Shown one piece after another: positions 36,506-45,213 of a DNA stretch of 64,000 nucleotides (position 1 is the stretch's first letter; each line of letters opens with the position of its first letter). The notes beneath the pieces were generated by a model. The model made no database searches. It was not told where the DNA came from and saw nothing but the letters and a program-made list of their open reading frames with translations. Source of the stretch: Pedobacter antarcticus (GTDB lineage: Bacteria; Bacteroidota; Bacteroidia; Sphingobacteriales; Sphingobacteriaceae); assembly GCF_900112985.1 (NCBI RefSeq), contig NZ_FONS01000002.1, forward strand, positions 248,001-312,000. Reading direction: 5' to 3'. The position numbers and the translations under genes were made by a program.

Positions 36506-36919
36506 TCAGTAGTCTGCTATAAAATGATTTTCTGCATTCGCTGCGAGTGGAATATACAGTCTTTCCCAAGTCTCCCCTTTAATTAGCTCCCAGGTGTGAC
36601 CCTGGCCTGTGGTATCTTCCGCAATGAGGATTATGCCAGGCTCTATGAGGAAGGCCTTGCCGTTGGTTACTTTGAATTCCAGAGAGCCCTTTAACGTTAC
36701 TACATACTGTCTCCTTGGTGCAGGGTGAGCAGCTTTTTCATATTTATCGACGTGATTCTGAACCCAGAATGTAGTCACATCCATCGGTGTGACCGTCGGA
36801 ATTTTACCAATTTCAAAATCGCATCCGCCATCAGGAGTATTATACAATCTGACAGCTTTAATGTATTTCATTTCGTCATTCACATCATTATGACTTTTCT
36901 TAGATTCTAACTGATTCAT
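36506..36919 (-). CDS. Cupin-fold protein of unknown function
   Basis: A 137-residue single-domain cupin. The barrel strands are visible in PRRQYVVTLKGSLEFKVTNG and IEPGIILIAEDTTGQGHTWEL, which supplies a His; other metal ligands are less typical. The start MNQLESKKSH was chosen; the open frame to 36967 begins with TTG, and a later Met (36871) is also possible. It is a single minus-strand gene facing the GH130 gene and divergent from the Crp-like regulator. Possibly an isomerase or a small sensor; not determined. Confidence 0.75.
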   Translation of the reverse strand: MNQLESKKSHNDVNDEMKYIKAVRLYNTPDGGCDFEIGKIPTVTPMDVTTFWVQNHVDKYEKAAHPAPRRQYVVTLKGSLEFKVTNGKAFLIEPGIILIAEDTTGQGHTWELIKGETWERLYIPLAANAENHFIADY

Positions 36920-37085
36920 TTTTCCGGTTAGTATGGTGTACAACGCTGTTGTTGGCTTCGACAACAAGTCTTACCTCTTTATTAAATTCATGAGCAAATG
37001 TAGGCGTTACTATAAAATGGTGGGAAAGAAATATGTTTTGTGGTCTTCAGATGTTATTTTAGCATAAACCTCAAACAATCACCGG

Positions 37086-37703
37086 ATGAAGTATCATCAA
37101 TCTGTTTCTGTAAATGAACTGAAAGCCTTTCGTCAGGGAATAGTTCCTTATGTTAATTTTACTGATAAAGAATGGGAGGCGGCTATTCCTTTTTTGAGTA
37201 GCTGTACGATTAAAAAGAAAGATCATTTTGCCGTAAACGGGGAAGTGTGCGAACACTTTGGTTTTATTGTTGGAGGCTCCGTGCGGTTTTACCACCTTAA
37301 AGAGGGAACAGAGATCACCGGATATTTTTGTTTTGAAAATGAATTTGTAAGTTCCTATAAAAGTTATCTGACGCAGCAGCCCGGTATTACTTATATACAG
37401 GCGCTGGAAGAAACGCAGTTGGTACTGATCTCTTACCAAAATATGCAGCTTATGCTGGAAAACCCGTTACTGGGCTGTAAAATGGAACGCTTCGGTCGTC
37501 TGGTCGCAGAGCATTACCTTTGCTGTTACGAAGACCGCGTCACATCATTTATTCTGCAAACGCCGGAGGAACGATATCTGCAAATGTTGGAAACAAACGG
37601 ATCTGTTTTACTTCGAATTCCGCAGCACTATATTGCAAACTTTCTTGGAATTACGCCAGTATCGCTTTCCCGTATCAGAAGACGTACCTTAATGCATGCC
37701 TGA
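37086..37703 (+). CDS. Crp/Fnr-family transcriptional regulator
   Basis: A 205-residue regulator with an N-terminal cyclic-nucleotide-binding-like jelly roll (CTIKKKDHFAVNGEVCEHFGFIVGGSVRFYH, residues 40-70) and a C-terminal helix-turn-helix (VLLRIPQHYIANFLGITPVSLSRIRRR, near 172-200). Fnr-type iron-sulfur cysteines are absent. It is followed by the epimerase gene 110 bp on, which it may control. The target and effector are unknown. Confidence 0.9.
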   Translation: MKYHQSVSVNELKAFRQGIVPYVNFTDKEWEAAIPFLSSCTIKKKDHFAVNGEVCEHFGFIVGGSVRFYHLKEGTEITGYFCFENEFVSSYKSYLTQQPGITYIQALEETQLVLISYQNMQLMLENPLLGCKMERFGRLVAEHYLCCYEDRVTSFILQTPEERYLQMLETNGSVLLRIPQHYIANFLGITPVSLSRIRRRTLMHA

Positions 37704-37813
37704 TTCCGCAGGAGGTTTCTAAGAGACCTAAAAATTTTAAACCCATATCTTTTGTTAACGTTTACTATGGGTCTGCCACTGTAATTTTGTCTCAGACATT
37801 AAATGAAAAAGAC

Positions 37814-38743
37814 ATGAATACAATATTAGGTGCCGGCGGACCATCGGCAAATGCATTAACCAGAGAACTGCTGGCACATGGTGAGAATATTCGGCTGGTA
37901 AGCAGAAGACCTTCCAAATTTACAGATGAAAAAATAGAATGGAAGAAAGCGGATCTGTTGGATTATAAACAGCTGCTAAAGGCTTGCCAGGGTAGTACTG
38001 TTATCTATATGTGCGCCGGCCTGGTTTATGATTCAGGTATCTGGGAACAGCAGTGGCCGGTTATTATGCAAAACCTGATACAAGTTACTCAGCAAGCCGG
38101 CGCCAGGCTTATCTTCTTCGATAATGTTTATATGTATGGCTTGGTTAAAGGGCCGATGCTGGAAACGACGCCCTATAACCCCTTAAGTAAGAAGGGAGAA
38201 GTCAGGGCAAAGATTGCAACTCAGCTGATGGAGGAAGTTAAAACGGGAAATATACAGGCGACGATTGTCCGGGCCGCTGATTTTTATGGGACAGATTCAA
38301 TGAATAGTTTTCTGGATATGATGGTTTTGAATAAATATGCAGCCGGACAGCGTGCGCAGTGGATTGGTGACCCCAAGGTTTTACATAATTTCACTTTTAT
38401 TCCCGATACCGGAAAAGCAATGTATTTGCTGGGCAAAAATCCGGAATCTGGTAATCAGATCTGGCATCTGCCAACTGCAGCTCCTTTAACCGGTAATGAA
38501 TTTATCGAGCTGGCCGCAGAGATTTACAATGTGCAGCCCCGCGCTTTTAACATTAACAAGTTTCTGCTGCGGCTGGCCGGATTATTTGAAAAGACTGCAG
38601 CTGGAACAGTAGAGTTGTATTATCAGTATGACCATGATTATAACCTGGATTCGTCGAAATTCGAAAAGGCTTTTGATTTTAGGCCGACAACTTATCGTAA
38701 TGGTGTCAGGCTGATGTCAGAGACTTTATATCCCAAAAAATAA
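37814..38743 (+). CDS. NAD-dependent epimerase/dehydratase-like protein (atypical SDR)
   Basis: A 309-residue extended SDR beginning MNTILGAGGPSANALTRELL, with a glycine-rich NAD site, RLVSRRP at the end of the second strand and FFDNVYMYGLVKGPM in place of the usual catalytic Tyr-x-x-x-Lys; the YMYG/K arrangement is as in NmrA-like or atypical members. The longer frame overlaps the regulator in another frame and is rejected. Substrate unknown; a quinone- or sugar-related redox role is equally possible. Confidence 0.83.
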   Translation: MNTILGAGGPSANALTRELLAHGENIRLVSRRPSKFTDEKIEWKKADLLDYKQLLKACQGSTVIYMCAGLVYDSGIWEQQWPVIMQNLIQVTQQAGARLIFFDNVYMYGLVKGPMLETTPYNPLSKKGEVRAKIATQLMEEVKTGNIQATIVRAADFYGTDSMNSFLDMMVLNKYAAGQRAQWIGDPKVLHNFTFIPDTGKAMYLLGKNPESGNQIWHLPTAAPLTGNEFIELAAEIYNVQPRAFNINKFLLRLAGLFEKTAAGTVELYYQYDHDYNLDSSKFEKAFDFRPTTYRNGVRLMSETLYPKK

Positions 38744-38894
38744 TGTCTCATCTTTGTGATGTATACAAAGCCCATATTTGATTTGAGTATCAAACTTATT
38801 AATGCGCCTTGTGGCCCCTATGCGAATGAATTTTTCTGAAAAACAACATAAATACGGTCCATGCGGGCCGATAGCAAATCTAAAAAAAAACAAA

Positions 38895-39356
38895 ATGAGA
38901 AAACTGACATGGGTATATGTGTGCTGCCTGCTAGTATGTACTGGCTTTTCCTTTAATAGTTCTGCGCAGCAGGTAACCGGACAGTTTACCGGAGCCAAAG
39001 CGAACCTAAAACATTATAAGGCGCTTTATGTGCTGAACAGTGGTGAAGACAAAAAGATAACCGGAACACTAAGAAATATTAAAAATGCACTGGAAGATCC
39101 CAGGCTCAAGGGGAAATTAGAAGTGGAGCTTATTGTATTTGGTGATGGGGTTGCAGTTTATAACAAAGAAAACGCCTATGAGAAAACGCTGCTGGATCTG
39201 AAAGGCAGAGGAGTTATTCTCGCCCAGTGTGAAAATACAATTAAAGAGCGAAAGATAGCAAAAGAAGAACTTTTCGATTTTATCAGTTATGTACCCAGCG
39301 GTAACGGCGAAATCATTATCAGGCATTACGATGGCTGGGCAATTGTACATCCATAA
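38895..39356 (+). CDS. Secreted DsrE-family protein
   Basis: A 153-residue protein with a signal peptide (MRKLTWVYVCCLLVCTGFSFNSSAQQ) and a DsrE/F-like alpha/beta domain: KHYKALYVLNSGEDKKITGTLRNIKNAL, LEVELIVFGDGVAVYNK and GVILAQCENTIKER, whose Cys is at the position of the sulfur-carrying Cys of DsrE proteins. Export to the periplasm is unusual for sulfurtransferases but common for DsrE-like proteins in this phylum. The ATG at 38895 gives the signal peptide; the longer frame does not. Confidence 0.83.
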   Translation: MRKLTWVYVCCLLVCTGFSFNSSAQQVTGQFTGAKANLKHYKALYVLNSGEDKKITGTLRNIKNALEDPRLKGKLEVELIVFGDGVAVYNKENAYEKTLLDLKGRGVILAQCENTIKERKIAKEELFDFISYVPSGNGEIIIRHYDGWAIVHP

Positions 39357-39536
39357 ACTAAGAGTTAATGCTAGTCTTGTGTTAGTGATGCTCTGCGTTT
39401 GTTCCAATTTCCTTCATACTTCCTTCATTGTTTGTTCATTGTTTCTTCAATCAGGAACGAAGGAACATTGGACCATATTTAAACAGAAAACGAATAATAG
39501 CTGAACAGAACTTTCTTTAAACTATACCATTCGGGC

Positions 39537-39604
39537 AAAAATCAGGTTATAAAAAAAAGGGAACAGTTGTTCAACTGTTCCCTTTTTTTTATAACCTGAT
39601 TTTT
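39537..39604. terminator. 68-bp near-perfect palindrome acting as bidirectional terminator
   Basis: Positions 39537-39569 are the exact reverse complement of 39572-39604. The core is GGGAACAGTTG-TT-CAACTGTTCCC with A8 and T8 runs and outer ATCAGGTTAT arms. It lies between dsrE (+) and the OmpA gene (-), whose stop codon starts at 39605. Confidence 0.9.
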
Positions 39605-40138
39605 TTATTGTGCAGGCTTAATCTCTACTCTTCTGTTCAGTGCTCTTCCTGTTTCGGTATCATTACTAGTTGCCGGTTGTGACGCCCCAAATCCTTTGAT
39701 CGTGAAATTCGCAGCGTTGAGTCCAGCGTTAACCAGGTAAGATTTTACAGCATTCGCACGATCTACCGAAAGTGACATATTATGTTCTACTGAACCTTCT
39801 GCAGAGGAGTGTCCGTTAATGACAAACTTAGCATCTGGTGATTTCTTCATTTCTGCAGCAGTCTGGTCAAGCAGGGAAAAAGAATCTGTTTTCAATACAG
39901 CAGAATTAAATTCAAAATGTACACCACTGAAACTGAAATTCGGTTTCGCTTCTTCAGCAGGTTTTTCCTGCACAGGTTCCTGTTTAACTGGAGCCTCTTC
40001 TTTTACCGGCGCGGGTTCTTGTTTAACACGCTCCATAGGCGCTGGTTTTGCAGCTATCTTTTTAGTCTTGCAAGAATAGAAAGACAGGGAGATTAATACA
40101 GCCAGAACAGGGATCAGAATTGATTTAATAGATTTCAT
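39605..40138 (-). CDS. OmpA-family peptidoglycan-associated lipoprotein
   Basis: A 177-residue lipoprotein (lipobox SFYSCKTK, Cys23) with a Pro/Lys/Glu-rich spacer (residues 31-66) and an OmpA-C domain (FEFNSAVLKTDSFSLLDQTA, NMSLSVDRANAVKSYLVNAGL, GFGASQP). The usual GHTD peptidoglycan-binding motif reads GHSSAEG, so the canonical Asp is missing while the Arg of DRANAV is kept. It probably tethers outer membrane to peptidoglycan, perhaps with altered ligand choice. Confidence 0.9.
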   Translation of the reverse strand: MKSIKSILIPVLAVLISLSFYSCKTKKIAAKPAPMERVKQEPAPVKEEAPVKQEPVQEKPAEEAKPNFSFSGVHFEFNSAVLKTDSFSLLDQTAAEMKKSPDAKFVINGHSSAEGSVEHNMSLSVDRANAVKSYLVNAGLNAANFTIKGFGASQPATSNDTETGRALNRRVEIKPAQ

Positions 40139-40447
40139 TTGTTTGATATTATTTTAAGTGATTATTTCTTTGCTTAATATTAATTACTAGACATAACGCC
40201 TTTAACCGGATAATGGTATGGTGGATCTGGCAGTCTATTGTGGTTTGAAAACCGAAATTAACATAAATGTATCAAATAAGAAGAACCCATTTGTTTGTAT
40301 TTGTAAATAAACAGGTTGTGATTTTTAATCCAATAATCTTATATTCATGGAATAATAATTAACCAATTATTCACCTAACCAAATAAAACCGTAGCTAAAG
40401 CCCGAAAGGATCCCCCTAGATCCAGCTTTAAACTAATTAAACAAAAT
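40139..40447. other. AT-rich divergent intergenic region with a leader hairpin
   Basis: This region separates the OmpA gene (-) from the second oxidoreductase locus (+). I find no coding potential and no convincing TTTG-N19-TAnnTTTG promoter. Near its right end, 40396-40430 can fold: TAAAGC/GCTTTA outer stem and GGATC/GATCC inner stem, 17 bp before the ATG of the next gene. Confidence 0.5.
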
Positions 40448-41719
40448 ATGAAACCAAATCAACCCAACTCAAGAAGAGACTTTATCAAAAAGACTGCGGT
40501 AGGAGCGGCTGCTTTTACCATTGTTCCGCGGTATGTTCTTGGTGGAAATGGGTTTATCGCGCCCAGCGATAAACTAACCAAAGCTGTAATAGGCGTAGGG
40601 GGAATGGGCCGGAATCACTTTCCATATGACGGGACACAGGTAGTGGCCATCTGCGACGTGGATAAAAGGCACATCGATAAGGCGTTGCCTATGCTCGATA
40701 AGGGAGTTAAAACTTTTAGTGATTACAGGGAACTCATCCGGTTACCGGAAGTTGATATTGTCCATATTGCAACCCCGCCACACTGGCACGGGATTATGGC
40801 GGTAGATGCGGCGAATGCCGGAAAGGATATCTGGTGCGAAAAACCAATGACACATACGATTGGAGAGGGGAAAAGGGTAATGGAGGCTGTACAGCAGCAT
40901 GGCCGGATTTTTAGATTAAATACCTGGTTTAGATTTGAGGATACCTTTTATGGGATGGGTACCCCGGTTAAACCGATTAAAAAATTGGTCGACAGCGGTA
41001 TGTTGGGCTGGCCTTTAAAAGTTACTGTGAGTCGGCATACAGGTTTTGACTGGAAATTCTATTGGGTTGGAAGAGATAATCTTCCTCCTGAACCAGTACC
41101 TGCAGAACTTGACTATAATTCATGGCTTGGACCAGCACCTTATAAACCATACAGTACACATAGAGTACACCAGACTTTTCGCGGATATTGGGATTATGAT
41201 GGTGGCGGACTAAGCGATATGGGCCAGCATTATCTGGACCCTATTCAATATTTTCTTGGGAAAGATGATACAAATCCGGTTTCTGTAGAGATTGATGCTC
41301 CTCAGCAACATACAGATGCTGTTGGAATCTGGAGAAGAATTACTTATACCTACGCTGATGGTTGCCAGATCATTCTCGATGGAGAAGGTAAAGATGTTAA
41401 TTCGGCTTATATAGAAGGCCCGAATGGTAAATTATATCCAGGTTTTAAATCGGATATCCCGGATCTGGAGCGTAAACTCGCCGCTTTTCCTGATCCGGAA
41501 GAACAGGTCACTCATTTCTCGACCGCCGTTCGTAACAGACAGAAATTTGCATTGAATGAGCAAAATGGACATAGATCATGTAATATTATCAATATAGGGT
41601 TAGCTGCTTTAAGGCTGGGCCGATCATTAAAATTTGATCCCGTAAAACAGGAGTTCGTTGATGACGAAGGTGCGAACAGGTTAATCAACCCTGTCATGCG
41701 TGCTCCTTTTACCATCTGA
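40448..41719 (+). CDS. Tat-exported Gfo/Idh/MocA oxidoreductase
   Basis: A 423-residue oxidoreductase with a twin-arginine-type signal (SRRDFIKKTAVGAAAFTIVP, residues 8-27), so it is exported folded with its NAD(P) cofactor. The Rossmann motif AVIGVGGMGRNHF and the EKPMTH catalytic motif (near residue 138) follow. The substrate domain has DWKFYWVGRDNLPPEP and GGGLSDMGQHYLDPI, typical of the exported branch. It is the first of four co-directional genes with the HEAT-DUF1080 fusion and two more oxidoreductases. A 3-dehydrogenation of a glycoside is plausible but not shown. Confidence 0.9.
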   Translation: MKPNQPNSRRDFIKKTAVGAAAFTIVPRYVLGGNGFIAPSDKLTKAVIGVGGMGRNHFPYDGTQVVAICDVDKRHIDKALPMLDKGVKTFSDYRELIRLPEVDIVHIATPPHWHGIMAVDAANAGKDIWCEKPMTHTIGEGKRVMEAVQQHGRIFRLNTWFRFEDTFYGMGTPVKPIKKLVDSGMLGWPLKVTVSRHTGFDWKFYWVGRDNLPPEPVPAELDYNSWLGPAPYKPYSTHRVHQTFRGYWDYDGGGLSDMGQHYLDPIQYFLGKDDTNPVSVEIDAPQQHTDAVGIWRRITYTYADGCQIILDGEGKDVNSAYIEGPNGKLYPGFKSDIPDLERKLAAFPDPEEQVTHFSTAVRNRQKFALNEQNGHRSCNIINIGLAALRLGRSLKFDPVKQEFVDDEGANRLINPVMRAPFTI

Positions 41720-41756
41720 TCCGGTCTGAATCCTTAACCTTTTATTGAAAAAAAAC

Positions 41757-44700
41757 ATGATAAGAAATAAATATTTTATCCTGGCAGCTGCACTATTGCT
41801 TTTGAATCCGGCAATGCAGGTAAAAGCCCAGGGCGATCAGCGTACGCAATCTACCCGGATCGCAGATTTGTTAACACAATTACCTGCAAATGATGCAAAG
41901 CTTCTTGCAGCAAATATGAATGATATCTTACAGCTCGGAGATGTTGGGCTGGCTGCATTAATTATGGGTTTGAAAGCTCCCGGTGCAGGAAATAATGCTT
42001 TAATAGAGTATGCTGCCGGTGGTTTTGCTGCTTTCGCAAGCAGTGGTAAGCAAGAAAATGCGAGGAAAATGAGTGTCGCAGCGTTTACGAACGCAATAGG
42101 CAATTTACAAGACAAGCAGAATAAATCCTTTTTATTCAGCCAGCTTGATCTCGTAGCAAAAAATGATGCTATCGCAATTTTAACGCCTTATTTAACAGAT
42201 CAGGATTTGGCAGATCCAGCGGCACGTGCGTTGGTTAAGATTCAATCTGCTGAAGCCGACCAGGCTTTATTAACCGCGCTTGCGTCTTCGACTGGTCAGC
42301 CCAGATTAGCGGTGATAAATGCTTTGGGCGACCGTAAAGTTAAGGGTGCAGTTGCTGAAATTTCAAAATCTGCTGCAGATCAAGACAGCCAGCTGAAAAA
42401 GATGAGTCTGCTTGCATTGGCCCGTATCGGTGACCTTTCCAGTGAAACTGTTTTATTGGATGCTGCGAAACAAGCCCAGTTTGTATCTGAAGATAGTTAC
42501 GCTGTTTCATCTTTATTAATTTATGCAACTAACCTTGCCCGGAGCGGAAATGGAAAAGCTGCTGCTGGTTTAGTGAAGAAAATAGACGGAGCTGCACAAA
42601 AAGCTGGTTTAATAGACCTTAGGACCGCTGCTTTGGCTATCAGAATCATCGCAGAGCCTGAGCAGAAAACAGAAATCTTACAAAAGGCTCTGAAAGAAAA
42701 GGATGCACAGTACCGTGGTGCCGTGATAGAGTTGGCTATGAATGATAAAAATGCTGCTGATATGCAGTCATGGGTTAAACAATTCGATAAATACGATGCC
42801 GCCAGGCAGACTGAATTGCTGACTTTATTTGCCAGCGGAAAAAATGCAGATGCATTGCCGGTGGTTTTGAAAGCGATTAATAGTAAGGATCAGCAATTGA
42901 GAAATAGAGCTATACAAACGGCAGCTATTGTGGGACAACAAAATGCCGTTCCTGCGCTGCTTGATGCACTACCGGGAAAAGATGCACAGGAGACGGATGC
43001 CATTGTCGCAGCATTAAACAAAATCAAGGGTGAACAGTTGATTAATGATATTGCTGCTTACATCCCTAAAGCAAAACCTGAAGTACAGATTCCTTTACTC
43101 AAAGTTCTGGCTTTAAGGAGAGCTAATTCGCAGGTGAACAATATACAGTCGCTGATGGGAAGTAGCAATCCTGATGTGAAGACTGCCGCCTACGCAACGC
43201 TGAATGCAACGGTTAATTCTGGAAATCTTCCTGCTTTATTTGCAATGTTGAAAGCCAGTCACAGTCCGCAGGAACTGGAAAGTGTGCGTGATGGTATTAT
43301 TGCCGCATTAAAAGGTAACGTGCAGGGGGAGCAGCAAACAGATCAGATTTTGACTGAAATGAATTCAGCACCAGCTGACAGAAAAGCTCTTTATTATAAT
43401 ATTTTATCAAGTGTTGGCGGTCAGAAAGCGCTTGCAGCAGTGAAGCAGGACTATACTTCGGGTACTCCGGATCAGCAAAAAGCTGCCCTGAATGCACTAG
43501 CTGGCTGGTCTGATCAGGGGGCAATGACAGAACTGATTAAAATCGCAGCTGCAAATAAAGACGAATCTGTTAATCAGACCGCGATCGGCGGATACCTCAG
43601 GTTGATAGGTGTTTTGGATGTAACGCCGGAACAAAAATTATTACTCGTCCGTGAGGGAATGGCTGTAGCGGTTAAGCCTGAACAAAAACAGCAATTCCTC
43701 AGACAACTAGGCTCTGCCAAAACATTTAATGCATTGGTCTTTGCTGGAAAGTACCTGGACGATCCTGCACTACAGCAGGCAGCTGCACAAGCGATTATGA
43801 ATATTGCTATCGCAGACAAAAGTCTCAACGGTTCTATTGTTCGTAATCTGATAGAAAAAACGATGGGACTTTTAACAGGGGGCGATAGTGATTATGAAAA
43901 AGAAGGTTTGCGCAAATTATTGGCTGAAATGCCAGCTGGGGAAGGTTTCGTAACTATGTTCAATGGGACAGATCTGACCGGATGGCAAGGGCTGGTTGAA
44001 AATCCGGTTAAACGTGCACAAATGAATGCGAAGACTTTAGCGGCAGCACAGCAGAAGGCCAATATAGCGATGTTGGATAGCTGGAAGGTTAAAGACGGAG
44101 AGATTCAGTTCACAGCTCATGGAGAAAACCTGGCGACTGTAAAAAAATATGGTGATTTCGAAATGCTGGTAGACTGGAAAATTATTGATGATGGTAAACA
44201 GAAAGGTGATGCCGGAATTTATCTGCGGGGTTCCCCTCAGGTGCAGATCTGGGATAATTCTATGACTAATGTGGGTGCACAGGTTGGTTCAGGTGGCCTT
44301 TACAATAATCAGGTTAATGAAAGTATACCCTTAAAAATAGCAGACAATAAACTGGACGAATGGAATACTTTCCGCATCATTATGAAAGGTGACCGTGTAA
44401 CTGTATATCTGAATGGGGTACTCGTAACTGATAATGTAATTCTGGAAAACTACTGGGACAGAAGCATGGCCATCTTTGCAGAGGAACAGATTGAACTGCA
44501 GGCACATGGATCTCCGATAGCTTATCGTGATTTATATATCCGGGAAATCCCGAGACCTCAGCCGTTTGTATTAAGTGCAAATGAGAAAAAGGAAGGCTTT
44601 AAAGTTCTTTTTGACGGAACCAACATGCATGAGTGGCAGGGAAATACCACGGATTATATTATTGAAAATGGCAATCTGGCCATTCGCACAGTTCCTGGAA

Positions 44701-45188
44701 AAGGGTCTGGCGGAAACCTGTTCACTAAAAAGGAGTATGGTGATTTTATCTTCCGTTTTGAGTTTAAACTGACTCCCGGTGCGAATAATGGTTTGGGAAT
44801 CCGTGCTCCTTTAACTGGTGATGCTGCGTATGAAGGAATGGAGCTGCAGATTCTTGATGATGATGCGCCCATCTATAAAGAGCTGGAGAAATATCAATAC
44901 CATGGTTCTGTATATGGTACGCTGGCTGCGAACCGTGGCGCTTTGAAGCCAGTCGGAGAATGGAACTACGAAGAAGTGGTTGTTAAGGGGGCGAAGATCA
45001 AAGTAATTCTGAACGGAACTGTAATTCTTGATGGTGATTTGACGGAGGCACGTAAAAATGGGGCCGCCGACGGTAAGCCACACCCTGGTTTATCCAGGGA
45101 TAAGGGTTATATCGGATTCCTGGGACATGGTTCTCCGGTAGACTTCCGGAATATCAGGATAAAAGACCTGAGCAAAGCAAAAAAATAA
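41757..45188 (+). CDS. HEAT-repeat / double DUF1080 fusion protein
   Basis: A very long (1143-residue) secreted protein. A signal peptide ends near ...MQVKAQ. Residues about 30-700 are helical HEAT-like repeats (for example LAVINALGDRKVKGAVAEISK and AVPALLDALPGKDAQETDAIV). Two DUF1080 domains follow: from about 730 (VTMFNGTDLTGWQGL) and from about 946 (FKVLFDGTNMHEWQG). DUF1080 domains hydrolyse 3-keto-glycosides; HEAT repeats offer a scaffold for other proteins. The ATG at 41757 gives a sound signal peptide; the frame opens with TTG at 41745. It lies between two Tat oxidoreductases. Confidence 0.88.
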   Translation: MIRNKYFILAAALLLLNPAMQVKAQGDQRTQSTRIADLLTQLPANDAKLLAANMNDILQLGDVGLAALIMGLKAPGAGNNALIEYAAGGFAAFASSGKQENARKMSVAAFTNAIGNLQDKQNKSFLFSQLDLVAKNDAIAILTPYLTDQDLADPAARALVKIQSAEADQALLTALASSTGQPRLAVINALGDRKVKGAVAEISKSAADQDSQLKKMSLLALARIGDLSSETVLLDAAKQAQFVSEDSYAVSSLLIYATNLARSGNGKAAAGLVKKIDGAAQKAGLIDLRTAALAIRIIAEPEQKTEILQKALKEKDAQYRGAVIELAMNDKNAADMQSWVKQFDKYDAARQTELLTLFASGKNADALPVVLKAINSKDQQLRNRAIQTAAIVGQQNAVPALLDALPGKDAQETDAIVAALNKIKGEQLINDIAAYIPKAKPEVQIPLLKVLALRRANSQVNNIQSLMGSSNPDVKTAAYATLNATVNSGNLPALFAMLKASHSPQELESVRDGIIAALKGNVQGEQQTDQILTEMNSAPADRKALYYNILSSVGGQKALAAVKQDYTSGTPDQQKAALNALAGWSDQGAMTELIKIAAANKDESVNQTAIGGYLRLIGVLDVTPEQKLLLVREGMAVAVKPEQKQQFLRQLGSAKTFNALVFAGKYLDDPALQQAAAQAIMNIAIADKSLNGSIVRNLIEKTMGLLTGGDSDYEKEGLRKLLAEMPAGEGFVTMFNGTDLTGWQGLVENPVKRAQMNAKTLAAAQQKANIAMLDSWKVKDGEIQFTAHGENLATVKKYGDFEMLVDWKIIDDGKQKGDAGIYLRGSPQVQIWDNSMTNVGAQVGSGGLYNNQVNESIPLKIADNKLDEWNTFRIIMKGDRVTVYLNGVLVTDNVILENYWDRSMAIFAEEQIELQAHGSPIAYRDLYIREIPRPQPFVLSANEKKEGFKVLFDGTNMHEWQGNTTDYIIENGNLAIRTVPGKGSGGNLFTKKEYGDFIFRFEFKLTPGANNGLGIRAPLTGDAAYEGMELQILDDDAPIYKELEKYQYHGSVYGTLAANRGALKPVGEWNYEEVVVKGAKIKVILNGTVILDGDLTEARKNGAADGKPHPGLSRDKGYIGFLGHGSPVDFRNIRIKDLSKAKK

Positions 45189-45213
45189 TCCGTCCAGCAT
45201 TAATTTTTTATTC

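Noticed and set aside
37520..37813. N-terminal extension of the epimerase gene
   Set aside because: It overlaps the Crp-like regulator; the Rossmann motif begins at the Met at 37814.
39400..39480. Inverted repeat TCCAAT/ATTGGA with TTCCTTC arms
   Set aside because: Arms are short and need a bulge; the strong palindrome at 39537 explains termination.
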